Position numbers and translations under genes: made by a program. Source: Oscillospiraceae bacterium (GTDB taxonomy: Bacteria; Bacillota; Clostridia; Oscillospirales; Oscillospiraceae). From it: a stretch of 6,005 nt of DNA. This document shows, piece after piece, positions 1 through 5,860 of this stretch. The notes below the pieces were generated by a model. That model made no database searches and was not told the origin of the DNA. It was given only the letters and a program-made list of their open reading frames with translations. Location of the stretch: contig JAEDKB010000105.1 of the NCBI GenBank assembly GCA_016296045.1, positions 1 through 6,005 on the forward strand, given 5' to 3'. Positions within the stretch are counted from its first letter, which is position 1. Each line of letters begins with the position of its first letter.

Positions 1-58
1 CTTGTGTACGCCGACGAGTGTGAGTTGCTTGTCTTTGGAGCCTTTCTCAACAGTCTAT

Positions 59-120
59 CAGCGTGTCGAAACAGTTTTTCGACACGCTGCGGGCATCCAA
101 AACGGATGCCCGATCTTTTT
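59..120 (+). terminator. Tandem hairpins with rightward T-tract (probable terminator of a gene left of the window)
   Basis: Two perfect hairpins stand back to back. The first has a 13-bp stem (59-71 with 77-89) and a 5-base loop. The second has a 9-bp stem (90-98 with 104-112) and a 5-base loop, followed on the plus strand by ATCTTTTT (113-120). The T-tract follows the second hairpin only when read rightward, so it best fits an intrinsic terminator for a plus-strand transcript entering from the left. Read leftward, as the exit from the ATPase gene, neither hairpin has a T-tract behind it. Positions 1-58 show no convincing coding frame. Confidence 0.6.
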
Positions 121-2522
121 CATTTCAATTTTTTCAAAGAACGATTTCGCATTTGCCGATCAAAAATAAAGAGGAAGAATCGATAAAGCGACGGACAGCA
201 GATCATCAAGAGCGCCAGGATCAAGATACTGCGCGAGCTGAGTGCCGCTATCTCAAAGAAGCCGGAGAATGCGAAAACGGCTATAAGCATTGCCGCAAGC
301 GCAACGACAAAAATAATGATGCGAAGCTTGGAAAATGGCTTTGAAACATAGAAAAGTGTAACAAATCCAACGGTCGCAATGATCCAAACGGATATTGTAT
401 TCAGATCCGACTCCGGGAGCTTAAAGAGGGAAACAAAGAAACCGCTCAGCAAAACCAGGATGATGTTTGTCAGACCTCCAGGCATAGCGCGACGAATGAC
501 ATTGACCATAAATTTGCCGCTAACGCGGGAATAATTCGGTTCAAGCGCTAAAAAGAAAGAAGGAAGCCCGATGGTCAATGAACTGATGAGTGAAAGCTGA
601 ATCGGCTGAATGGGGAAGGGCATATGAATAAACATCAGCAGCAGCGTCATCACAAAAGAGAAAATATTTTTAACAAGGAACAACGACGCTGCGCGCTGAA
701 TGTTATTGATGACACGCCGACCCTCCGCCACGATTCCGGGCATGGAGCTGAATTGAGAATCCAAAAGGACGATTTGGGAAACCTGCGAGGCTGCCTGACT
801 GCCGGAAGCCATTGCAATACCGCAGTCGGCATCCTTCAGCGCAAGAACGTCATTGACGCCGTCGCCGGTCATGGCAACCGTATAGCCGTTGGCTTGGAAA
901 GCCCGAACCAGGCGGCGTTTTTGATCCGGTGTAACACGACCGAATACGGTATATTTTTTGACTGCCTCATGGAAATCCCTTTCAGATACAAGGGCGGAAG
1001 CATCGATGTATTTATCAGCATTTAAAATGCCGGCGCGATTTGCAACTTCGGAAACCGTAATCGGGTTATCGCCGGAGATGACGCGGACAGAAACGCCCTG
1101 TGCCGCAAAATATCGGAAGGTTTCCGGCGCATCGGGACGAATGCGGTTGTTGAGAAAGATCAACGCAATCGGCGTGATATAGTGATTGTCAAGCGATGGA
1201 CTGAGATTGGCTGAGTAGGCGGCAAGCAGCAGAACGCGGCATCCTTTGGCAGACCATGGCTCAGCGTTGCCGCGAATGGAATCATAGCGATCGCCCATAA
1301 CAAATTCGGGAGCGCCGATAATGTAAGAACCGTTTTCTCCGAAATCCGCTGCAGACCATTTGGTAGAGGAGGAGAAGGGGATACGTTTTCTTGCAGACCA
1401 GTCCGATTGCAGCGCAAACTGCTGTGTCATTGCTTTCGCGGTTTCGTTATCCGGTTCTTCACCGAAATAGAACGCTGCAAGAATCTTTTCAATTTGTTCA
1501 TAGGAGAAGCGGTCGGTATCCAAGGGGAAAACATCAGACACTTCCATGGTTGGCTCTGTGATTGTGCCGGTTTTATCCACACAGAGGACATCAACGTGCG
1601 CTAATGTTTCAATGCAGTTCATATCCTGCACAAGAACACGTTTTTTTGCAAGCTTTAAACTGCTGACTGCAATGGCAACACTGGTCAGCAGATACAGCCC
1701 CTCCGGAATCATGCCGATCAGGGCAGAAACGGTCGCGACAATGGAATCCGAAAAGCTCTGACTTTGCATCTGCCGGATAAAAAGCAAAATACCCATTGGA
1801 ATCAGAGCAATACCGACAACCGTAATCAACTTTGTCAAAGACTTCATCATTTCCGACTGCGTTGATTTTACATTGCTGCTCGCTTCTGCCGCGAGCTTTG
1901 CGGCATAGCTTTCTGCACCAACGTGTGTCAACTGCGCTTTGCAGCGTCCGGATATGACAAAACTGCCGGATTTTAATATGTCACCGGGTCTTTTGATAAT
2001 GGCATCCGCTTCACCGGTCAACAGGGATTCGTTGACCTGCATCTGTCCGTCACGAACAATCGCATCCGCACAGATCTGATTTCCTGCGGAAAACTCAACG
2101 ATATCATCACGGACAAGCTGATCGGTGCGTATTTTGACCATCTGACCGTCACGAATTGTTTTTACGGTTCCCGCTGCGACAAGCGTCAATTTGTCAACCG
2201 TGCGTTTTGCTCGAATCTCCTGAAAAATGCCGATCATGGTATTGGCGATCGCTACGACCAGAAACGTCATGTTTTTAAAAGAGCCAACGATCAAGAGAAG
2301 AACAGCAAGAACGATAAAAATCAAATTAAAGAAGGTAAAGACATTTTCTTTAATTATTTGCTTTTCCGATTTGGTGTTGGATGCAGGGGTAATATTTCGC
2401 AAGCCGTTCTGCTGACGAAGGACAACCTCCCGTCCGCTTAGGCCTTCGCGGGGATCTGCATTCATGATCGGAATGGAACGATATTTAACTGTATGCGGTT
2501 TATTTTGTTCTTTTCGTTTCAT
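120..2522 (-). CDS. Cation-translocating P-type ATPase (HAD superfamily, CtpE/Exp7-like)
   Basis: Membrane pump that couples ATP hydrolysis to cation transport through a phospho-aspartate intermediate. The 800-residue protein has the full set of landmarks: two N-terminal membrane segments (about 61-81 and 84-101), an actuator domain with TGEA at 169-172 (usually TGES), segments M3 and M4 (about 229-249 and 260-290) with PEGL at 273-276, the phosphorylated Asp316 in DKTGT, a nucleotide-binding domain with GAPE at 403-406, SGD at 483-485, the hinge TGDGVND at 552-558, and about six C-terminal membrane segments (611-786). There is no N-terminal CxxC metal-binding domain and no CPx motif in M4, which argues against a copper or zinc pump. 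PEGL and the M5-M6 region resemble the CtpE/Exp7 group, where calcium transport has been reported for mycobacterial CtpE; the ion here is not established. ATG 2522 follows an in-frame TAG two codons upstream, and GGAG at 2529-2532 lies 6 bases from it. The gene stands alone and diverges from rplS. Its stop codon sits in the T-tract of the hairpin pair at 59-120. Confidence 0.95.
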   Translation of the reverse strand: MKRKEQNKPHTVKYRSIPIMNADPREGLSGREVVLRQQNGLRNITPASNTKSEKQIIKENVFTFFNLIFIVLAVLLLIVGSFKNMTFLVVAIANTMIGIFQEIRAKRTVDKLTLVAAGTVKTIRDGQMVKIRTDQLVRDDIVEFSAGNQICADAIVRDGQMQVNESLLTGEADAIIKRPGDILKSGSFVISGRCKAQLTHVGAESYAAKLAAEASSNVKSTQSEMMKSLTKLITVVGIALIPMGILLFIRQMQSQSFSDSIVATVSALIGMIPEGLYLLTSVAIAVSSLKLAKKRVLVQDMNCIETLAHVDVLCVDKTGTITEPTMEVSDVFPLDTDRFSYEQIEKILAAFYFGEEPDNETAKAMTQQFALQSDWSARKRIPFSSSTKWSAADFGENGSYIIGAPEFVMGDRYDSIRGNAEPWSAKGCRVLLLAAYSANLSPSLDNHYITPIALIFLNNRIRPDAPETFRYFAAQGVSVRVISGDNPITVSEVANRAGILNADKYIDASALVSERDFHEAVKKYTVFGRVTPDQKRRLVRAFQANGYTVAMTGDGVNDVLALKDADCGIAMASGSQAASQVSQIVLLDSQFSSMPGIVAEGRRVINNIQRAASLFLVKNIFSFVMTLLLMFIHMPFPIQPIQLSLISSLTIGLPSFFLALEPNYSRVSGKFMVNVIRRAMPGGLTNIILVLLSGFFVSLFKLPESDLNTISVWIIATVGFVTLFYVSKPFSKLRIIIFVVALAAMLIAVFAFSGFFEIAALSSRSILILALLMICCPSLYRFFLFIFDRQMRNRSLKKLK

Positions 2523-2528
2523 TTTCTA

Positions 2529-2560
2529 CTCCAGAATATGTTCCTCCTGCCATTATACCA
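2529..2560 (-). promoter_or_regulatory. Promoter (extended -10) and SD of the P-type ATPase gene
   Basis: Read leftward, 2552-2560 is TGGTATAAT, a perfect -10 hexamer (2552-2557) with the extended TG motif. No good -35 is seen at 16-18 bases, which extended -10 promoters can tolerate. An AGGAGG (2543-2548) lies 20 bases before the ATG, too far for normal use and close to the predicted transcript start, so the nearer GGAG at 2529-2532 is the likelier SD. Confidence 0.6.
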
Positions 2561-2632
2561 TAGATCATTTTAAAAATACACCAAATCTTTTCATTTTCTG
2601 TACAAAAAATGCAACATATTTGAAAAAAGTAC

Positions 2633-2661
2633 TTGATTTTCCGAACGGTATGTGTTAACAT
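2633..2661 (+). promoter_or_regulatory. rplS promoter
   Basis: TTGATT (2633-2638) and TAACAT (2656-2661) are separated by exactly 17 bases. A TGT just before the -10 (2653-2655) makes it an extended -10. The predicted transcript start is near 2668, giving a leader of about 74 nt. This implies that rplS is transcribed on its own here, although many Bacillota have it downstream of trmD in one operon. Confidence 0.65.
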
Positions 2662-2667
2662 AACCAA

Positions 2668-2741
2668 GTCTGCAAAAGGGTGATCCTCTGCGGTGCAGTC
2701 AACACCGACATGAACGCCTAATAAACAAGGAGGACATTATT
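2668..2741 (+). promoter_or_regulatory. rplS 5' leader, possible L19 autoregulatory leader
   Basis: Short leader between the predicted start of transcription and the rplS ATG. It can form CGGTG/CACCG (2691-2695 with 2703-2707, 7-base loop) or, as an alternative, CTGCA/TGCAG (2670-2674 with 2694-2698). The two pairings exclude each other because they overlap. An L19 leader RNA family that controls rplS is known from Bacillota, but I could not match this sequence to its consensus. The SD AAGGAGG (2727-2733) lies 8 bases before the ATG and is outside both stems. Confidence 0.35.
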
Positions 2742-3083
2742 ATGGATCTGATGAAGGCTCTGACCAGCCAGTACATGAAGGACGAACTGCCCGAAATGAA
2801 TGTCGGCGATACGGTTCGTGTTCATGTAAGAATTAAGGAAGGCGCTCGTGAAAGAGTGCAGGCATTCGAGGGAACAATCATTGCCCGCAAGCATGGCGGC
2901 ATTGAAGAGTCCATCACCGTTCGTCGTATGAGCTACGGCGTCGGCTGTGAGAAGGTTTTCCCCGTGCATTCTCCGAACATTGTGAAGGTTGAAACGGTTC
3001 GCCGCGGCAAGGTTCGCCGTGCAAAGCTGTATTACCTCCGTTCTCGTCTTGGCAAGGCTGCAAAGGTCAAGGAGAGAGTCTAA
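2742..3083 (+). CDS. rplS: 50S ribosomal protein L19
   Basis: Large-subunit ribosomal protein with an SH3-like fold that lies at the interface with the small subunit and takes part in an intersubunit bridge. The 113-residue product has the normal family length and reads as L19 throughout: an N-terminal helix, the [13 protein letters not shown] stretch (about residues 22-34), the FEGTIIARK strand region, the [17 protein letters not shown] block (about residues 58-74), and a basic C-terminus with RAKLYYLR. The ATG at 2742 is fixed by AAGGAGG (2727-2733) with 8-base spacing. The gene is flanked by its own promoter and terminator, with a divergent ATPase gene upstream and convergent pfkA downstream, so the common rpsP-rimM-trmD-rplS context is not present on the visible side. 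Confidence 0.98.
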   Translation: MDLMKALTSQYMKDELPEMNVGDTVRVHVRIKEGARERVQAFEGTIIARKHGGIEESITVRRMSYGVGCEKVFPVHSPNIVKVETVRRGKVRRAKLYYLRSRLGKAAKVKERV

Positions 3084-3094
3084 TCCAAAAACAC

Positions 3095-3134
3095 CCCCGT
3101 ACTTCCGAAAAGGGAAGCACGGGGTTTGTTTTTT
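3095..3134 (+). terminator. rplS terminator, probably shared with convergent pfkA
   Basis: CCCCGT (3095-3100) pairs with ACGGGG (3119-3124). After one A/C mismatch, CTTCC (3102-3106) pairs with GGAAG (3113-3117) around a 6-base loop. A T-rich run (3125-3134, nine T in ten bases) follows on the plus strand. Read leftward, five T (3087-3091) follow three bases after the GC stem, so it may also stop pfkA transcripts, whose stop codon is only 5 bases from the hairpin's T-tract. Confidence 0.85.
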
Positions 3135-3138
3135 GAAT

Positions 3139-4125
3139 TTATATGCCGGTCATTGCTTCTAAAACCGTAAACTCTTCCTGATCGATTCCTTTTTGCTCGG
3201 AAAGACCGACATCAATATCCACGCTGCACATAACGCCGTTACGAATACAAACGATTTTATTCGTGCCGCCGTTTGCTAAAATATCGACAGCATGATAACC
3301 CATACGGGTAGCTGTCACACGATCTCGTGCGGAGGGAGTGCCGCCGCGTTGAATATGTCCTAAAACGGTCACACGCGGATCAATGGCAATTTCGTCTTTG
3401 ATCCGTTTTGCAACATCAAAAGCGCTGCCGGCGCCTTCGGCCACAACGACCATATAATGTGTAAAGCCATTGAGACGGGCATTGCGAATCTTCTCGATGA
3501 CCTCTTCTTCAAAGCTTTCGTTGCTTTCCGGTACAAGAACTGCGGTTGCGCCTACGGCCAGACCTACATACAAGGCCAGATGACCCGCGTGTCTGCCCAT
3601 GACCTCTACAACAGAGCAGCGCTCATGAGATTGCATCGTATCACGGAGCTTGTCGATACATTCAATCGCGGTGTTGGCAGCGGTATCAAAGCCGATGCAA
3701 TAATTGGTGCAGGCAATGTCGTTATCAATGGTACCGGGAATTCCTACTACGCAGATGCCGTGCTTGGATAAAGCCTGTGCGCCGCGGAAGGTGCCGTCGC
3801 CGCCGATTGCAACAATACCCTGCAGTCCCAACATTTTACAGGTAGCCACGGCTTTTTGCTGACCTTCCTCCGTGCGGAACTCTTCGCTCCTTGCAGTGTA
3901 AAGAATGGTGCCGCCGCGGTTAATGATGTGTGCAACACTTTTTTCGTCCAGACGGGAAAAATCCCCGTTGATTAAACCATTCCAGCCGCGACGAATTCCG
4001 ATTACCTCAATACCACGGAAAATCGCGGCGCGAACCACAGCACGAACAGCAGCGTTCATGCCGGGAGCGTCGCCTCCGCTGGTTAAAACACCAATGCGCC
4101 GTACCGCGTTTCTGTTCTCTTTCAT
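3139..4125 (-). CDS. pfkA: ATP-dependent 6-phosphofructokinase
   Basis: Cytoplasmic glycolytic enzyme that phosphorylates fructose 6-phosphate to fructose 1,6-bisphosphate. The 328-residue protein has the whole bacterial PfkA core: the glycine-rich nucleotide loop TSGGDAPGMNAAVR (15-28), GGDGT at 108-112, PGTIDND at 130-136 with the likely catalytic base Asp134, MGRHAG at 176-181, AEG at 229-231, and HIQRGG at 257-262 for the sugar phosphate. Gly111 and Gly131 are the residues typical of ATP users; pyrophosphate-dependent enzymes usually carry Asp and Lys there. Arg79, Arg169, Arg251, His257 and Arg260 match known substrate contacts. Compared from memory with E. coli PfkA, effector-site Arg21, Arg25 and Arg154 are kept (Arg28, Arg32, Arg161), but Arg54, Lys211 and Lys213 appear as Glu61, Asn219 and Phe221, so allosteric control may differ. 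The start is set by GAGGTG (4133-4138), 7 bases from the ATG. The gene has its own promoter and no pyk neighbour. Confidence 0.97.
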   Translation of the reverse strand: MKENRNAVRRIGVLTSGGDAPGMNAAVRAVVRAAIFRGIEVIGIRRGWNGLINGDFSRLDEKSVAHIINRGGTILYTARSEEFRTEEGQQKAVATCKMLGLQGIVAIGGDGTFRGAQALSKHGICVVGIPGTIDNDIACTNYCIGFDTAANTAIECIDKLRDTMQSHERCSVVEVMGRHAGHLALYVGLAVGATAVLVPESNESFEEEVIEKIRNARLNGFTHYMVVVAEGAGSAFDVAKRIKDEIAIDPRVTVLGHIQRGGTPSARDRVTATRMGYHAVDILANGGTNKIVCIRNGVMCSVDIDVGLSEQKGIDQEEFTVLEAMTGI

Positions 4126-4132
4126 TTTTTAT

Positions 4133-4173
4133 CACCTCGCTCACATTGTATCGCGTTATTTTCAAAAAGTAAA
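4133..4173 (-). promoter_or_regulatory. pfkA promoter and SD
   Basis: Read leftward, TTTACT (4168-4173) and TACAAT (4145-4150) are separated by 17 bases. Transcription would begin near 4138, so the SD GAGGTG (4133-4138) lies at the very 5' end of a leader of only about 13 nt. The spacing of the SD to the ATG is 7 bases. Confidence 0.6.
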
Positions 4174-4236
4174 TAGCTGAAAAAAGGGAAGAGGTGCGAT
4201 AAGGAAAAAACGCCATGTCCGGTTGAGTTGCAGTTG

Positions 4237-4273
4237 AAAAAATGCTCACTGCGGGAATCAACCCGCAGTGAGC
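4237..4273 (-). terminator. Intrinsic terminator of the dehydrogenase gene
   Basis: Perfect 12-bp GC-rich stem (4244-4255 with 4262-4273) with a 6-base loop, beginning 21 bases after the stop codon. Read leftward it is followed by ATTTTTT (4237-4243). It separates the dehydrogenase transcript from pfkA, which has its own promoter about 65 bases further on. Confidence 0.88.
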
Positions 4274-4294
4274 TTTTAGGGTATCAGGCAAGCA

Positions 4295-5041
4295 TCAGGA
4301 GCGTGCGAGTCCGTCAACACGCAGCACCACACCGGAAATATAGGAGGCCTCATCCGACGCAAGGAATACAAATGCGTTGGCGATGTCCTCCGGCTGACCC
4401 AGACGGCGCAGGGGAATCTGGGCGATCAGCGGATCAATCACGCTCTTCGGAACGGCTTTCATCATATCCGTCTCCGTAATGCCGGGTGCGACCGCATTGA
4501 CGCGGATGCCTTTCGGACCGAGCTCTCTGCCCAGAGAAAGCGTCAGCATATTAACGGCGGCTTTCGAGGTCGGATATGCGACACCGCTCGGCTGACCGTA
4601 AACGCTGACCATAGATGAGGTGTTGAGAATAACGCCGCTGGCGGCTTCTGCCATAATGTCCGCCGCTGCCTTGGAGCAGTTAAATATGCCCTTAACATTC
4701 AAATCCATGACCTTGTCAAAGGTTTCGGCGGTGTAGGCGTCGAACTTGGTGCTGTCGGAAACGCCGGCGTTATTAACGAGAATATCAATTCTGCCGTAGC
4801 GCTCTTTGACGGCGCGGAAAGCTTCCGTCACCTCGGCAAGATCGCTCAAATTGGGATAGATACCCTCCACAACGGCTTCCGGAAATGCCTCTTTCAACTG
4901 GGCTGTTGCTTTTTCTGCGCTTTCCTTACGGCTTGCGGTTAGAATAACCTTGGCGCCTTCACGCAGAAAAGCCTCAACGGTAGCGCGGCCGATACCACGG
5001 CTGCCGCCGGTCACGATAGCAACTTTGTCTTTTAATCGCAT
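4295..5041 (-). CDS. Short-chain dehydrogenase/reductase, FabG-type (substrate unknown)
   Basis: Soluble classical SDR oxidoreductase, 248 residues, with a Rossmann fold. Visible motifs are the nucleotide loop TGGSRGIG (11-18), NNAG (90-93), the catalytic set Asn115, Ser143, Tyr156 and Lys160 (YPTSK), and APG (185-187). Arg38-Lys39 just after strand 2, with no acidic residue there, suggest NADP(H) rather than NAD(H). Automatic annotation would probably call it 3-oxoacyl-ACP reductase FabG, but it stands alone, away from any fatty-acid synthesis cluster. Several stretches (AQLKEAFPE, GVILNTSSMVSVYGQPSG, the RVDGLARS end) recall, from memory, the clostridial bile-acid 3-alpha-dehydrogenase BaiA, so a hydroxysteroid or other secondary-alcohol substrate is possible. 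AAGGAGGG (5049-5056) lies 7 bases from the ATG and fixes the start. Its own terminator follows. The upstream region is an unusually dense hairpin array. Confidence 0.9.
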   Translation of the reverse strand: MRLKDKVAIVTGGSRGIGRATVEAFLREGAKVILTASRKESAEKATAQLKEAFPEAVVEGIYPNLSDLAEVTEAFRAVKERYGRIDILVNNAGVSDSTKFDAYTAETFDKVMDLNVKGIFNCSKAAADIMAEAASGVILNTSSMVSVYGQPSGVAYPTSKAAVNMLTLSLGRELGPKGIRVNAVAPGITETDMMKAVPKSVIDPLIAQIPLRRLGQPEDIANAFVFLASDEASYISGVVLRVDGLARS

Positions 5042-5077
5042 AAAAAATCCCTCCTTAGTAGTATTTCATTGATGTCT

Positions 5078-5240
5078 TTATTATAATGCATTCTGAACAA
5101 AGCCGGAAGCCTTGAAAGCCTTGGATTTCAAGGCGAATTGACTTTGTTCAGGTGCAAGGATCTCGGGCAAAACTGCCCAAAACACTTGCACCTTCCGCCG
5201 GAGCGCCTCAGCGTTCCGGCGGAAATACGCATTGTAACAA
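5078..5240. repeat. Multi-hairpin palindromic block with pairing terminal arms
   Basis: The ends (5078-5091 and 5227-5240) pair as an imperfect 14-bp stem; read as minus-strand RNA it has two G-U wobbles and one mismatch. They enclose three abutting hairpins. The first (5093-5151) has a 10-bp outer stem (5093-5102 with 5142-5151) and a 9-bp inner stem (5109-5117 with 5126-5134). The second (5152-5191) has a 7-bp outer stem and GGGCA/TGCCC inside (5165-5169 with 5174-5178). The third (5193-5224) has a 14-bp stem with one G-T pair and loop CTCA. The layout resembles either an interspersed palindromic repeat or a multibranched RNA domain. No T-tract follows any stem on either strand, so these are not ordinary terminators. 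Confidence 0.6.
5080..5085 (-). promoter_or_regulatory. Possible proximal -10 element of the dehydrogenase gene
   Basis: Read leftward this is TATAAT, but no acceptable -35 is seen at 16-19 bases (TTCCGG at 17) and no extended TG motif is present. It lies within the terminal arm of the multi-hairpin block at 5078-5240, so it may be part of that repeat rather than a working promoter. If used, transcription would start about 30 bases before the ATG. Confidence 0.3.
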
Positions 5241-5246
5241 TGTCTG

Positions 5247-5293
5247 ATACTAATTCTTAATAAAAACCTTTGGTTTTTATTAAGAACTAGTAT
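5247..5293. repeat. 22-bp near-perfect inverted repeat (palindromic element, copy A)
   Basis: Arms 5247-5268 and 5272-5293 are complementary over 22 bp, with one mismatch (A5253 against C5287, a T-G wobble on the minus strand) and a TTT loop. The outer sequence ATACTARTTCTT and its complement recur at the ends of the element at 5936-6005. Read either way, no run of T follows the stem. Confidence 0.75.
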
Positions 5294-5294
5294 G

Positions 5295-5336
5295 AATTTC
5301 GCAAGAACAGCTCATTTTGGATGTTTTTGCGAAATT
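5295..5336. repeat. 15-bp hairpin
   Basis: AATTTCGCAAGAACA (5295-5309) pairs with 5322-5336 around a 12-base loop, including one G-T pair (5305/5326). It starts two bases after the inverted repeat at 5247-5293. Function is unknown. Confidence 0.6.
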
Positions 5337-5354
5337 GCGTACCTTTTGCCGTGC

Positions 5355-5379
5355 GAATAAACAGTTTTGCGGTTTATTC
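5355..5379. repeat. 8-bp hairpin at the start of the predicted leader
   Basis: GAATAAAC (5355-5362) pairs with GTTTATTC (5372-5379) around a 9-base loop. It lies just downstream of the predicted start (near 5383) of the leftward promoter at 5390-5418 and could cap the 5' end of that transcript. Confidence 0.45.
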
Positions 5380-5389
5380 AGTAATCATT

Positions 5390-5418
5390 ATTATAGCAAA
5401 AAGTTTTAAAAATGTCAG
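5390..5418 (-). promoter_or_regulatory. Strong leftward sigma-A-like promoter upstream of the hairpin array
   Basis: Read leftward, CTGACA (5413-5418, five of six consensus bases) and TATAAT (5390-5395, perfect) are separated by exactly 17 bases. Transcription would start near 5383 and run through the hairpins at 5379-5093 into the dehydrogenase gene, giving a leader of about 340 nt. It is the best match to consensus in the window. Confidence 0.65.
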
Positions 5419-5860
5419 CAAAAAAATTGATTTTTTACGGATTCATAAAATATTGCTTTTATTTGATCGTCGGTCGTGTAAATTAAACGATAAAATCGTA
5501 AAAGGGAAGAAGTGGGAAACCATGATACGCCGTCATATCTTAAAAAGTGTAAAGGGTATATGAAAAGAATAAAGTTAGCAATCGAGAGAAACTTGCTCAT
5601 CTGAATTAGAAAAACCACAAACCTTTTATAACTTTTTACAACAACGTAGATGCATCAGATTTCGTATAAAAAATGTACGGTTTGTGTTTGCACAATGCCG
5701 GTAAACGCAAAACACGAGCTTCCGGATGACATTTTTTCCGGAATCAGTATGAATGGGGAAGTGCCCGTGTTGTTGCCGCGGTCGTTTTTTGTGTTTTGTT
5801 CAGGTTTGGTCTTTAGGGCGAGATTTGCTCGTGTTTTGGCTGCGCGGCGGTCGCGCTTTA
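5419..5860. other. Intergenic stretch with no convincing gene
   Basis: AT-rich to about 5650, then mixed. Two tiny frames overlap by ATGA: 13 codons from 5522 and 14 codons from 5560. The SD before the first is at best weak (GGGAAG, 5504-5509). An open frame at 5650-5889 (79 codons) has no SD and shows no recognisable family. A distant 8-bp pairing (5616-5623 with 5679-5686) and a TCCGGA repeat (5721-5726 and 5737-5742) are the only structures noted. The segment 5761-5850 is G+T rich, with only 4 A in 90 bases. Confidence 0.5.

Noticed and set aside
63..344. Plus-strand frame of 93 codons at the left edge
   Set aside because: Runs through the hairpin pair and antisense to the C-terminal part of the well-supported P-type ATPase; no SD.
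3457..3771. Plus-strand frame of 104 codons inside pfkA
   Set aside because: Antisense shadow of a highly conserved enzyme gene, with no SD or family similarity.
3139..4125. Pyrophosphate-dependent phosphofructokinase
   Set aside because: Gly111 and Gly131 occupy the positions where pyrophosphate users typically have Asp and Lys.
5247..5293. Intrinsic terminator
   Set aside because: The stem is long and AT-rich, and no T-tract follows it in either direction.
5078..5379. CRISPR array
   Set aside because: The repeated features are different inverted repeats, not a direct repeat with even spacers, and no cas gene is present.
5042..5383. Known riboswitch, RNase P RNA, tmRNA or tRNA
   Set aside because: I could not find the conserved cores of any of these on either strand. 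A covariance-model search would be needed to exclude rarer classes.
5321..5563. 80-codon plus-strand frame
   Set aside because: Begins inside a hairpin loop without an SD and crosses the strong leftward promoter; only its last 13 codons, from an internal ATG, were kept as a weak observation.
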